From: Aliidiomarina sp047920995
Lineage (GTDB): Bacteria > Pseudomonadota > Gammaproteobacteria > Enterobacterales > Alteromonadaceae
Length of the DNA: 61,688 nucleotides
Direction of reading: 5' to 3'
Assembly (NCBI RefSeq): GCF_047920995.1
Contig: NZ_JBLRWZ010000013.1
Location: 1-61,688, forward strand
Shown here: positions 44,565 to 53,414 of the stretch, in pieces
Position numbering within the stretch: position 1 is the stretch's first letter
Layout of the letters: every line of letters begins with the position of its first letter
Notes under the pieces: model-generated
Database searches by the model: none
Told to the model about the DNA's origin: nothing
The model's input: the letters and a program-made list of their open reading frames with translations, nothing else
Translations under genes and position numbers: made by a program

Positions 44565-46397
44565 TTGTTTTTGGTGTTTACGGCATCTTTCCGGCACTGT
44601 AAACTGCAATCAAATTCTAACGGTAATTTGATTTTGCATAAAACAGTTGAACACACACAAACAAGCCCTGAAAGAAACGACGTTCAGCGCCCCACGGCAG
44701 TGCTTATTGATGACGATGCGAGTGCGTTGCTTATTAGTACTTGGCTGCTGAAGCGCCGAGGCTATCATGTTGTGGCCATCCAACATATTCCCGAAGAGTT
44801 TACTGATCTGGTTGCCTCGCTGCCTATACGCGTTGATGTATTTGTTATTGATTACTACCTAGAAGAAAATACCGCACTGGATATCATTGCCAAGCTAAAT
44901 AAACATCAGCGCCTTCGCAGTGTTCCTAAAGTTGTGGTTACCAGCCTTCGTGATGATGAAATTGAACGCCAAGCACTGGGAGGCGGGGCAATAGAGTTCA
45001 TTACCAAGCCATTTAACAAACAAAACTTTGCCAATCGAGTGCAGTTAGCACATCGGGAAGATATGCGTTTACGCTATACTCCAGCGGCAAAAATTGATGA
45101 ACTTACACAGTTACCTACTGGCGACGGTTTACTCGAAAATATAATCGCACAATCGATCGCTGCCAAACGGTTCGCAGTTGTCGTGCTGGAAATAGCAAAC
45201 TTAGACAAAATCAACACTGTGCGGGGGCGTTCGATTGGCAATCTCACCATTCAAGCGATTGCTCGGCGCTTGCGAGAACTCAATGCCGATGATGCAACTG
45301 TTGCACGTATCAGTAATTCCCGTTTCGCTATTCTAGTACCCTTTAAAAACACCGCAGCCCTGCAGGAGTTGCACCTGCGCGTAGAAAAGATCGCCCATAG
45401 GCCCATTAGCAACACACACAACGATATCTTCGCAGTACTCCGATTTGGCTCTGCAACAAGCGAAGAAACAACGCTTACTTACGAGAATGATGTTGCTCAG
45501 CAAAAACATCGCCTAGAAACAATCATTGCCAATGCTTCTTTGGCTGCATCCGTTGCCAAAAACAACAACGAAAGTAGTGTGCAACCGTTTACTGAAAATG
45601 CAAAACAACAAATTAACCGTTTGCATTTACTGGAAAGTGAAATTTACTCGGGCCATGTTAAGCGCGAACTTCAAGTGCATTATCAACCGCAAGTAGATGT
45701 AAGCAATAACAGCATTGTTGGTGTAGAAGCGTTAGTGCGATTACAAACCCCAGAGCTAGGCATAGTAAGCCCAACGGAAATCATTCCAATTCTTGAATCA
45801 ACCAATGCCATTCACGAAGTTGGCATGCATATTTTCGAAACCGTATTTACTGATTTAACTCAGCTACCAAACTCATTAACAGTTGCTGTGAATGTATCAG
45901 CTCATCAATTGCAACGTGGTGATTTTGCCCAACGGGTTATCTTGCTGGCACGGAAATATAAAGTAAATCCACAGCAAGTGGAGATTGAAATCACAGAAAC
46001 ATCCGCGCTAGACATGCTGGGGGTATCCAAACAAAATTTAATTGATTTGGCCAACTACGGTTTTTCGTTAGCACTTGATGATTTTGGTGTGGGCTATTCA
46101 AATCTGGATTATTTATTGTCATTACCGATCTCCAAACTAAAGATTGACCGCGAATTTATGCGTAAATTTCCGTTCGATAGCACCAGTAAAAATATTATTA
46201 AAAGCTTAATTTATTTAGCCAACGCTGAAAATATTCAGTTACTTGCAGAAGGCATTGAAACCGATCTACAACACAGTGAGTTGCGTAATATCAAAGTTCC
46301 ATTCGCGCAAGGCTTCTATTATGGGAAAGCTATGCCATTAGTTGTGCTGCAAAAGCAGCTCTTGCTAAATAGCAAGAAGCAACCACAATTAGGTTAG
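44565..46397 (+). CDS. Response regulator with receiver, degenerate GGDEF and active-type EAL domains
   Basis: The frame encodes up to 610 residues. The receiver (about 43-160) has AVLIDDDAS, phospho-Asp 96 in FVIDYYLEE and the Lys in ITKPF. The GGDEF domain is degenerate: the signature reads SNSRF. The EAL domain is complete, with EALVRL at about 388, NVSAHQL, EITETSAL, LDDFGVGYS, KIDREF and AEGIE. So it is probably a phosphorylation-controlled c-di-GMP phosphodiesterase. No ATG lies before the receiver. Candidate starts are TTG 44565, GTG 44574, TTG 44628 or TTG 44634, and the true start is unresolved. Confidence 0.85.
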   Translation: MFLVFTASFRHCKLQSNSNGNLILHKTVEHTQTSPERNDVQRPTAVLIDDDASALLISTWLLKRRGYHVVAIQHIPEEFTDLVASLPIRVDVFVIDYYLEENTALDIIAKLNKHQRLRSVPKVVVTSLRDDEIERQALGGGAIEFITKPFNKQNFANRVQLAHREDMRLRYTPAAKIDELTQLPTGDGLLENIIAQSIAAKRFAVVVLEIANLDKINTVRGRSIGNLTIQAIARRLRELNADDATVARISNSRFAILVPFKNTAALQELHLRVEKIAHRPISNTHNDIFAVLRFGSATSEETTLTYENDVAQQKHRLETIIANASLAASVAKNNNESSVQPFTENAKQQINRLHLLESEIYSGHVKRELQVHYQPQVDVSNNSIVGVEALVRLQTPELGIVSPTEIIPILESTNAIHEVGMHIFETVFTDLTQLPNSLTVAVNVSAHQLQRGDFAQRVILLARKYKVNPQQVEIEITETSALDMLGVSKQNLIDLANYGFSLALDDFGVGYSNLDYLLSLPISKLKIDREFMRKFPFDSTSKNIIKSLIYLANAENIQLLAEGIETDLQHSELRNIKVPFAQGFYYGKAMPLVVLQKQLLLNSKKQPQLG

Positions 46398-46431
46398 GCA
46401 TGTTGATCATACAAACATATGGAGCGTTGTA

Positions 46432-46785
46432 ATGCCATTACAAAAATTACTGAATGAGTTTGATCACGATAGCGATTTTGTTGCCGATTTATTGTTTACC
46501 ATCAGCAATGAATCGCGGCAACATCTAGAACGCATGCAGGCAGCAGTAAAGCATGCTAAGCCTATTGCGCCGAAAGAATTACAACGTATTGCGCATTTAA
46601 TGAAATCAACCGCTACTACAATTCGATTATTTGAACGCAGTGCTGAAGCAAACACTATTGAGCAGCGGGTTATAAATTTTGAGCCTGGCTCAGATACGCA
46701 ATGCACAGATTTACAGCAACTTATCGATATCACAACAGAGGTGCACCGTGTTGCGCGCGAGCTATTGCGAGAATTAGACACATGA
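46432..46785 (+). CDS. HPt (histidine phosphotransfer) protein
   Basis: The 117-residue, all-helical protein has the HPt core RIAHLMKSTATTIR, where His is the expected phospho-acceptor (family pattern AHxLKGS). It lacks other domains, so it would shuttle phosphate between the hybrid kinase receiver and other receivers. GGAG precedes the ATG. Its last bases overlap the ATG of the degenerate EAL gene (ATGA). It lies between a response regulator and the kinases in one transcription unit, which supports a phosphorelay role. Confidence 0.83.
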   Translation: MPLQKLLNEFDHDSDFVADLLFTISNESRQHLERMQAAVKHAKPIAPKELQRIAHLMKSTATTIRLFERSAEANTIEQRVINFEPGSDTQCTDLQQLIDITTEVHRVARELLRELDT

Positions 46786-47678
46786 ATACCAGTGTAGGCA
46801 ACCTTTCAAAATTCTTTGATGACATGGAGAACGGTAACCTTAGTTTAACCTTTCTTCCCGTTATTGAACTTCGTGATGGGGTTGCGCATATTTATGGTGT
46901 TGAGTGCAAACTACATTGGCCACAGCAGCAAGATGTAAACCTAGCATCGATGTTTAAGCTCATTGAAAAAAATGGCTTGGCCCATATCGTTGATCAATAT
47001 TTTGCCGATTTAGCACTGGAGGAAATCACCAGTTCCGCACTCTTAAACGCAAGAAAGGATGCCGTTTTTATTACCGCTTGCATTGATTCATTTACCACCT
47101 CAGCCTTTCTCGAACACTTGCTGCAACGCAGTAACGCGCTAAATTTTGATTTGCACCGCCTCGTTATCTCCATAAAAGAGCGATACCTAAATGACAATTT
47201 TTCCCAGCAATTAAAGCTTATTCAACATGCCGCTCAGTACGGTATAAAATTCTGCGGCACGCTGGCCGGCGAAACGCCGAATCGCACCGAGCTTATGCTC
47301 CGCGATGAATTTCCATTAATGAAAATTGCTAGCGATTTGGTACAACGCTCATGCGAGCACTCTCGCACCGAGAAATACCTGCACAACTTTTATGATGCCG
47401 CCATGAATCAGCAGAAAACAGTGATTGCGTGCGGTGTTAATAATGAGCATACTTTCATATCGATGCGCGCCAACGGGTACCAAGCATTTACCGGTGATTT
47501 TTTCTCCAGCGAGCTAAGTAAACCTGAGCTTGAACGGCTGCTGCATTATTGGCGTAACCGCCCGATACAGTTATCATCACGAACAGAGCAAAGCGCTAAG
47601 CTTGGTGTGCTGCACTTCCCAAGCAGTGATGAGTTAGGAAATAACTCGCAAATTATTGCATGGCCAAAAGCTAGATGA
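46782..47678 (+). CDS. Catalytically degenerate EAL-domain protein
   Basis: The 298-residue protein is a lone EAL-fold domain with its active site eroded. The EAL motif reads ECK (GVECKLHW). The Asn strand reads ITACIDSF. The DDFG site reads GTLAGET, and the AEGVE segment reads ACGVNNE. Only the Lys strand (LMKIASDL) is recognisable. It should not hydrolyse c-di-GMP but could bind it or a partner protein. The ATG at 46782 overlaps the HPt stop by 4 bases, and its own stop overlaps the hybrid kinase ATG by 4 bases. A longer upstream reading within the HPt gene is rejected. Confidence 0.83.
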   Translation: MNTSVGNLSKFFDDMENGNLSLTFLPVIELRDGVAHIYGVECKLHWPQQQDVNLASMFKLIEKNGLAHIVDQYFADLALEEITSSALLNARKDAVFITACIDSFTTSAFLEHLLQRSNALNFDLHRLVISIKERYLNDNFSQQLKLIQHAAQYGIKFCGTLAGETPNRTELMLRDEFPLMKIASDLVQRSCEHSRTEKYLHNFYDAAMNQQKTVIACGVNNEHTFISMRANGYQAFTGDFFSSELSKPELERLLHYWRNRPIQLSSRTEQSAKLGVLHFPSSDELGNNSQIIAWPKAR

Positions 47679-49369
47679 CAAATACCGAAACCACTACTGA
47701 AACACTGCTAATAAAAATTGCTCGTGAATATTTAAACCTTCCGCTTGAACATGCAGATCAGGCTATTCAATCCTCTTTACAAGAAATGGCCACCTTTGTT
47801 GGTGCCGATCGTGCTTATATATTTCGCTATGATCTCGATGTAATGCAAACTTCAAACACTTACGAATGGTGTGCAGAGGGCATTAGTGCTGAAATCGATA
47901 ACTTACAAAACGTAGATGTAAGCTTTATTCCAGATTGGCTCAGCGCCCACGAACGTGGGGAAGAGTTATACATCCCCGATGTATTTGCATTGCCTCGCAA
48001 TAGTGGCATTCGTGAAATACTAGAACCACAGGGGGTGAAAAGCATTATTACCGTGCCCATGCGAGATCACGGCAAACTGCTTGGCTTTATCGGCTTTGAT
48101 AGTGTGCGTGAATATCATGTTTACACCGATAAAGAACGCAAGCTATTAGCGCTATACGCCGAAATGTTGGTAAACATTGGTGCCCGAGAATCCGCGTTCA
48201 ATAAAATTTTAGAAGAGCGTGAGCGAGCAGAGCGCGCAAATAAAGCGAAATCTGAATTTTTGGCCAATATGAGCCATGAAATTCGCACGCCACTTAATGC
48301 AGTAATTGGCTATTGTGATTTACTCACTGCCACAACTTTAGATGCCCAACAAAATGAATTTGTGAATACCATCCAATATTCATCGAATTTACTCTTAGGT
48401 ATCGTGAACGATATTCTTGATTTCTCCAAAATAGAAGCTGGCAAGCTGGCATTAGAACAAAAGCCTGTTTCTTTAAGTGCGATTGCAGAGCATCTGTTCA
48501 GTATGTTTGCCGAAAAAGCAGCTAAGAAGAATGTGGCACTTAACGTTTTACTTGATGTAGGCGAGCATGATTGGGTTTTTACCGATGAACTGCGCTTTAC
48601 GCAAGTGCTCATGAACCTTACTAATAATGCTTTAAAATTCACCTATACTGGCTCTATCCAAATAGTAATTCGTTGCACACAAACCCATCGGCGCTTCGCA
48701 GATTACTATATTGCTGTTGAAGATACCGGCATCGGCATGGATAGCGAATTAGTGGATCGATTATTTCAACCGTTTGAACAAGCAGATAACAGCACTAGCA
48801 GAAAATTTGGTGGCACAGGCTTAGGGTTAGCAATCAGCCAGCGCATTATTAATGCATTTGGCAGTAAGCTCGAAGTTATATCGGAACCAGGCTTAGGTTC
48901 GCAATTTTATACCAATCTAACGTTTAAATTAGCAAGCGCAATTGATGCCACAGATACCGCAGAAAAAAACACCAAAGTACGTGTTCCCAATTTACAAAAA
49001 TTCTCGATTTTAGTTGCTGAAGACGTAAAAGTTAATCGCGATTTACTACAGCATTTGTTTAGCCCAACGGGTTGCGCTCTAACCTTCGCCGAAAATGGCC
49101 AAGAAGCTGTTGATGCAGCGCTTACCGATGATTTTGATCTGATTATCATGGATTTACAAATGCCAATTCTCGATGGATTTGCAGCAAGTATGCGAATTAC
49201 CGCGAGCAAGCCAAACACTAAAATCATCGCTCTTTCCGCAGCGTCTTCTGAGTTAGATATCCAACGCTCTGCGGCTTCGGGTATTCGCATTCACTTAGCA
49301 AAACCTATCAGAAGAGTTGAGCTATATCGTATCGTACAGAAACTATTAATCGGTACTGCAGAGAATTAA
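47675..49369 (+). CDS. Cytosolic GAF-domain hybrid histidine kinase with receiver
   Basis: The 564-residue kinase has no membrane segment. Domain order is GAF (about 15-175, with ADRAYIFRYD and SIITVPMRDHGKLLGFIGFD), then HisKA with phospho-His 201 in MSHEIRTPLN. HATPase follows with DTGIGM and GTGLGLAIS. A receiver (about 445-560) has AEDVKVN, Asp 493 in IIMDLQMP and Lys 543 in LAKPI. It probably passes phosphate His-Asp to the neighbouring HPt and on to the two response regulators. The signal sensed by GAF is unknown. The start overlaps the preceding EAL gene by 4 bases. Confidence 0.92.
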   Translation: MTNTETTTETLLIKIAREYLNLPLEHADQAIQSSLQEMATFVGADRAYIFRYDLDVMQTSNTYEWCAEGISAEIDNLQNVDVSFIPDWLSAHERGEELYIPDVFALPRNSGIREILEPQGVKSIITVPMRDHGKLLGFIGFDSVREYHVYTDKERKLLALYAEMLVNIGARESAFNKILEERERAERANKAKSEFLANMSHEIRTPLNAVIGYCDLLTATTLDAQQNEFVNTIQYSSNLLLGIVNDILDFSKIEAGKLALEQKPVSLSAIAEHLFSMFAEKAAKKNVALNVLLDVGEHDWVFTDELRFTQVLMNLTNNALKFTYTGSIQIVIRCTQTHRRFADYYIAVEDTGIGMDSELVDRLFQPFEQADNSTSRKFGGTGLGLAISQRIINAFGSKLEVISEPGLGSQFYTNLTFKLASAIDATDTAEKNTKVRVPNLQKFSILVAEDVKVNRDLLQHLFSPTGCALTFAENGQEAVDAALTDDFDLIIMDLQMPILDGFAASMRITASKPNTKIIALSAASSELDIQRSAASGIRIHLAKPIRRVELYRIVQKLLIGTAEN

Positions 49370-49380
49370 GTAACACATTT

Positions 49381-51762
49381 ATGATTAAAGAACGCCTGCT
49401 ATCAGAATCGCCATCCCGCACTATTATGTTCGGTGGCTTGCTATTGGCAGTGCTGGTTAACTTCTTCCCTGCGCCTTTTATTTACAGTAATCAAATTTTC
49501 TTCGGCAATGCTATCGCCATCACATTAGCAATTTTATACGGCCCTCGATTTGCCTTAATTGCATCGGTAGCCGCAAGTACAGTTACCTATGTTTACTGGC
49601 AGCATGCTATCGGTTTCTTGCCCTTTGCCCTCGAAGTACTAGTTGTTGTATTTGCGCTGCATATTAAGCGCAGTATGCTAATAATTGGCTTACTATTCTG
49701 GTTAACTTTAGGGCCTGCGGTGGTATACGGCCTGTACCTCTTATTCAGCGATTTTTCCAGTACAGCTATCGAAACCATCACATTAAAATACATACTGAAC
49801 GGTATTTTAAACATTTTATTAGGCTACGTGCTGTTTCACATTATTCGCGTACTTAAGCTTGAAAAAAGTGTGCTGTTTCGCATTTCCACCTCACAACTCC
49901 TGCTTAATAGCGGTTTTTTTATTGCCCTTAGTATTTCCACGCTCATTATCTATTTTTGGTTGTTCACCGTAAACAAAGAGCTCTATTCGCAACTAGAAAC
50001 TCGAGCCGTTAATTTTAGTAACGTGATTCAACAAACCACAGCCCATCATTTAGATAAGCATGCATTAGCTATAAACACACTAGCAACAACAGTTACCGAA
50101 GTAGGCAGCACCGATAAACTAAATGAACTGTTACGCAACAGTGGTACTCTGCACCCAGCGTTTATCACCATGCTAGCAAGCGATAAAAATGGCGAGCTCT
50201 TGGCTACGTGGCCAAGCGATATGTTAGCTATTGCCCGAGAAAGCGGCATAACCAACCTAAGTGATCGCGATTATTTTAAACAAGCCAAGGCTAGCGGCAC
50301 GCTGTATCTATCAAACGCATTCAAAGGCCAAGGTTTTGGTAACGATCCAATAGTGGCAATATCTGCACCTTATTACATAAATAATACTTTCGCTGGTGTT
50401 ATCGAAGGCTCTTTAAACCTAACGGAACTACATGGTTTTCTCCTTTCTGGCGCGCAGCATTACGCTAGCTACCTAATTACCGATGCGGCAGGTACTATTG
50501 TTTATGCCTCCAAGGAATTAATGCTGCAACCACTAGAAACACTCCCCAATGGCCCAGTGGTAAAGGATATGAGCAGCAGCCCACAGCTCATTTTCCATGC
50601 ACCATCGAAAACCGAATACATTACCTATGCAACAACCTTGCCAGCAAACGGATGGCGCGCAATATCCTTCATTCCGGTTGTTGAATATGAGCAAAAACTA
50701 AGCTCATATTTATTTGGTTCATTCTTATTATTATTAATACTCTCGATTGTATGTGGCGTGATTACCTTTCTAGTTGCGAAGGTACTTACGAATCCTATCC
50801 TTGCACTCATTGAGAGCATCAACGAAGCAAAACGCACCGGCAATATTATCCCCACCGAAAAACATAAGTTAGGATACTTAGAAGAGCTTAATGCGCTTAC
50901 ATCTGGCTATCACCAGTTCACCACTACACTCAACAAAACCATGCGCAGCCTGCAGTTAAGCACGTTGCTAAATGAAGATTTAAACGAACGCTTACAAGAA
51001 ATAAATGAAAGCTTAGAAAAACGAGTGCACGAGCGCACCGAGCAACTGCAGCTGGCATTAGAATCTGTACAAGCTGCAAACACCATGAAATCCTCTTTTA
51101 TGGCCAATATGAGCCATGAAATACGCACTCCGCTGCACGGTATCTTAGGAATGACCGAAGTGTTGTTGCATCAAAGCCAATCTATTGAAGTACAACAACA
51201 ACTAGAAGTAATTCAACAATCTGGGGAACACCTACAGGCAATACTGAACGACATCCTCGATTTCGCAAAAATTGAAGCGGGTAAACTCAGTATCGAAAAA
51301 TCACCCATACAAGTAATGCCCTTTATTGAACAATTAGTAGCAAGCTACCAAGGCATAGCAACCCGTAAAGAGTTGCTGCTTACTCGCAATATTGCAGCTT
51401 CAGTTCCGAGCATGGTGATGCTTGATGCCGTAAGAGTGCGGCAAATCTTAAGCAATATTCTGAGTAATGCACTTAAGTTTACTGATACCGGCGAAGTATC
51501 TATTGCCGTTAATTATAAGAACGAAAAACTTATAGTAGCCATTACCGATACAGGCATCGGCATCGCTGAAGATGATTTACAGCGAATATTTCAACCATTC
51601 CAACAGCTCGATTCCAGTGGCGCACGTAAATACGAAGGCACCGGTTTAGGCTTAGCCATTTCAATGCAATTAGCAACGTTGATGGAAGCAAAGTTAGAGT
51701 GCACAAGCACAGTGGGTGAAGGCACAACCTTTCAGTTGAGCATTAACGCCGAAGCGCTATGA
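49381..51762 (+). CDS. Membrane sensor histidine kinase with MASE-like and Cache-like domains
   Basis: The 793-residue kinase begins with about six membrane helices (residues 12-155) resembling a MASE-type module. A further helix near 175-198 leads to a periplasmic Cache-like domain (about 200-435, with SDRDYFKQAKASG and AISAPYYINN). A helix (about 440-465), a HAMP-like linker and a coiled coil follow. The HisKA domain has phospho-His 579 in MSHEIRTPLH, and HATPase has DTGIGI and GTGLGLAIS. It has no receiver of its own. The lone receiver gene immediately downstream on the other strand, or the HPt pathway, may fill that role. Confidence 0.9.
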   Translation: MIKERLLSESPSRTIMFGGLLLAVLVNFFPAPFIYSNQIFFGNAIAITLAILYGPRFALIASVAASTVTYVYWQHAIGFLPFALEVLVVVFALHIKRSMLIIGLLFWLTLGPAVVYGLYLLFSDFSSTAIETITLKYILNGILNILLGYVLFHIIRVLKLEKSVLFRISTSQLLLNSGFFIALSISTLIIYFWLFTVNKELYSQLETRAVNFSNVIQQTTAHHLDKHALAINTLATTVTEVGSTDKLNELLRNSGTLHPAFITMLASDKNGELLATWPSDMLAIARESGITNLSDRDYFKQAKASGTLYLSNAFKGQGFGNDPIVAISAPYYINNTFAGVIEGSLNLTELHGFLLSGAQHYASYLITDAAGTIVYASKELMLQPLETLPNGPVVKDMSSSPQLIFHAPSKTEYITYATTLPANGWRAISFIPVVEYEQKLSSYLFGSFLLLLILSIVCGVITFLVAKVLTNPILALIESINEAKRTGNIIPTEKHKLGYLEELNALTSGYHQFTTTLNKTMRSLQLSTLLNEDLNERLQEINESLEKRVHERTEQLQLALESVQAANTMKSSFMANMSHEIRTPLHGILGMTEVLLHQSQSIEVQQQLEVIQQSGEHLQAILNDILDFAKIEAGKLSIEKSPIQVMPFIEQLVASYQGIATRKELLLTRNIAASVPSMVMLDAVRVRQILSNILSNALKFTDTGEVSIAVNYKNEKLIVAITDTGIGIAEDDLQRIFQPFQQLDSSGARKYEGTGLGLAISMQLATLMEAKLECTSTVGEGTTFQLSINAEAL

Positions 51763-51771
51763 AACGAAAAG

Positions 51772-52179
51772 CTATGAAAAGAGTTGCATGAGCGCGTTGG
51801 CAAGTTCTGTGCGGGTATATGGCTTAGTTAAAGTACCTTGAATATCAAGATGAGCATATTTACCTTGCTCTACACCAACCGCATCCGCGGTAAGTAAAAA
51901 AATAGGGGCGGAAGAAGCTGCTTTATCTTCTCCCGCCCGAATCATCTCAACTGCCTTTATACCATCTACAATCGGCATCATTGCATCAAGTATAATGAGA
52001 TCAAAGGTTCCTTCGCGAGCTTGTATTACTGCCTGTTCACCATTGCTTACTATAGTGCAAATCGCCCCCAACGATTGCAAAAAGTAACGAATAATTAACT
52101 GGCTCGCTTGGTTATCTTCCGCTACTAGAACAGAGAGTTTTTCCGGGAGAGCTGACAACTCACTCATACTGTTCTTCAT
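51772..52179 (-). CDS. Stand-alone receiver domain protein
   Basis: The 135-residue protein is a single receiver domain. AEDNQAS carries the acidic pair, the phospho-Asp is in LIILDAMMP, Thr is in FLLTADA and Lys is in TLTKPY. The sequence looks like receivers normally attached to hybrid kinases. It ends 9 bases from the convergent membrane kinase stop. It may be the detached receiver of that kinase, moved to the opposite strand (inference). AGGGG precedes ATG 52179. Confidence 0.88.
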   Translation of the reverse strand: MKNSMSELSALPEKLSVLVAEDNQASQLIIRYFLQSLGAICTIVSNGEQAVIQAREGTFDLIILDAMMPIVDGIKAVEMIRAGEDKAASSAPIFLLTADAVGVEQGKYAHLDIQGTLTKPYTRTELANALMQLFS

Positions 52180-52285
52180 TCTGTTCCCCTACAATGTGTA
52201 GCGAAGATAAATACAAAATACCCCAGCGATTCGTAATAATCAACAAGGATTCTCGTTTTTGTTGATTTTGCCATATAAAGAAAGC

Positions 52286-52735
52286 TTACACCTTCTGCAA
52301 AATCCGATCTAAATGATTGGCAAACTGTTGCCGATCAGCTTGGTTCAGCGGTGGCGGCCCACCGCTTTGAATACCGCTAGCACGCATGGTATCCATAAAA
52401 TCACGAATGTTTAGGCGCTCACCAATACTTTCGGTGGTAAATAGCTCGCCGCGAGGGCTCAACGCTTGGCCGCCTTTGGCAATTACTTCGGCCGCTAATG
52501 GAATATCGCTGGTGATCACTAAATCATTCGGGGCCACCCGCCGCACAATTTCATTATCCGCTACATCGAAGCCCGCAGCCACCTGCACGCAACTAATTAA
52601 CTTAGTTGGTGGTGTTTTTATCCGTTGATTCGCCACTAAAACCAGGGACACCTGCTTACGCGTTGCAGCTCTAAATAATATATCGCGGATCACCACGGGG
52701 CATGCATCGGCATCTACCCAAATTGTAAAACTCAT
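52286..52735 (-). CDS. yaiI: YaiI/YqxD family (UPF0178) protein
   Basis: The 149-residue protein has the family opening TIWVDADACPVVIRD and the ITSDIPLAAEVI segment typical of UPF0178. NIRDFMDTMRASGIQSGGPPP near residue 113 is here given in part: the FMDTMR and GGPPPLN parts are conserved. The fold is NYN/PIN-like, and the acidic residues suggest metal-dependent nuclease activity, though function is unproven. Its ATG overlaps the stop of the Tag-like gene by one base (TAATG), so the two are coupled. Confidence 0.93.
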   Translation of the reverse strand: MSFTIWVDADACPVVIRDILFRAATRKQVSLVLVANQRIKTPPTKLISCVQVAAGFDVADNEIVRRVAPNDLVITSDIPLAAEVIAKGGQALSPRGELFTTESIGERLNIRDFMDTMRASGIQSGGPPPLNQADRQQFANHLDRILQKV

Positions 52736-53406
52736 TATCGCGCATCCACACTAAAGGAAAGAATTTTAGAAAGGTGCGCATATGGCAACTTCGTTTCCGC
52801 ATGCCACTGATTAAATACCTGTTGCGCTTGTTTCAGGCCTTTTTGTGAACCCGGAGCAGCATCGAGTAGGTTATGATTTTGCAACGCCGTTACCACATCG
52901 CTAGAAAGAATAAAGCCATCGTAGCCCACCATGCGCAGAAAGTACTGGGCACTAGCACCGCCTAAGCGCGAACCGTTCTTTTTTAACCACAGTAACAAAC
53001 CTACTTGATCATTTGCCGGCCACTGAGCGAGAAATTCACCGAAACTGCCGTGTTCCTCAGCCGCTTCAATAATCATAAATGCATTGCGCGGTACGGTAGC
53101 AATTTTCTGCATATTACGCACAATGCGCTCATCTTGCGCCAGAGAATCTAGGCGCTCGGGCGGTACTTGCGCCCAATACAGTGGTACAAAGCCACTAAAA
53201 GCGGCTTCAAACCCTGGCCATTTATTCTCAATAATGCGCCATACAAAACCGGCACGAAACACACATTTGGTAATAGCGGCAAGATAGCGATCATCGCTTA
53301 TCGCGGCCAATTCTGCCGAGCTACCCACGCGGGGTAGAAGTGCTTGCACCGCTTTTTTACTGCCTTTACGGGCTATTGCCCGCTCATAAAAGTAATCAAA
53401 TTTCAT
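52735..53406 (-). CDS. DNA-3-methyladenine glycosylase I-like (Tag family) protein
   Basis: The protein of about 223 residues starts MKFDYFYERA, preceded by AGGAACAATC. KCVFRAGFVWRIIENKW (residues about 57-73) and GFEAAFSGF match the Tag-like HhH glycosylase group. LRMVGYDGFILSSDVV near 173 corresponds to the region before the catalytic Asp. The zinc-binding Cys/His ends of E. coli Tag are not seen, so this is the divergent branch often annotated as 3-methyladenine glycosylase I. The role in excising alkylated adenine is inferred. A longer upstream reading inside frdD is rejected. Confidence 0.82.
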   Translation of the reverse strand: MKFDYFYERAIARKGSKKAVQALLPRVGSSAELAAISDDRYLAAITKCVFRAGFVWRIIENKWPGFEAAFSGFVPLYWAQVPPERLDSLAQDERIVRNMQKIATVPRNAFMIIEAAEEHGSFGEFLAQWPANDQVGLLLWLKKNGSRLGGASAQYFLRMVGYDGFILSSDVVTALQNHNLLDAAPGSQKGLKQAQQVFNQWHAETKLPYAHLSKILSFSVDAR

Positions 53407-53414
53407 GATTGTTC

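Noticed and set aside
46701..47678. A longer start for the degenerate EAL gene inside the HPt gene
   Set aside because: The added residues lie in another frame of HPt coding sequence, and the ATG at 46782 overlaps the HPt stop in the same way as the next gene junction.
52242..52265. A CAACAA/TTGTTG inverted repeat between the lone receiver and yaiI genes
   Set aside because: It is a 6-bp stem with a long loop and low G/C, and no nearby promoter or T-run gives it a role.
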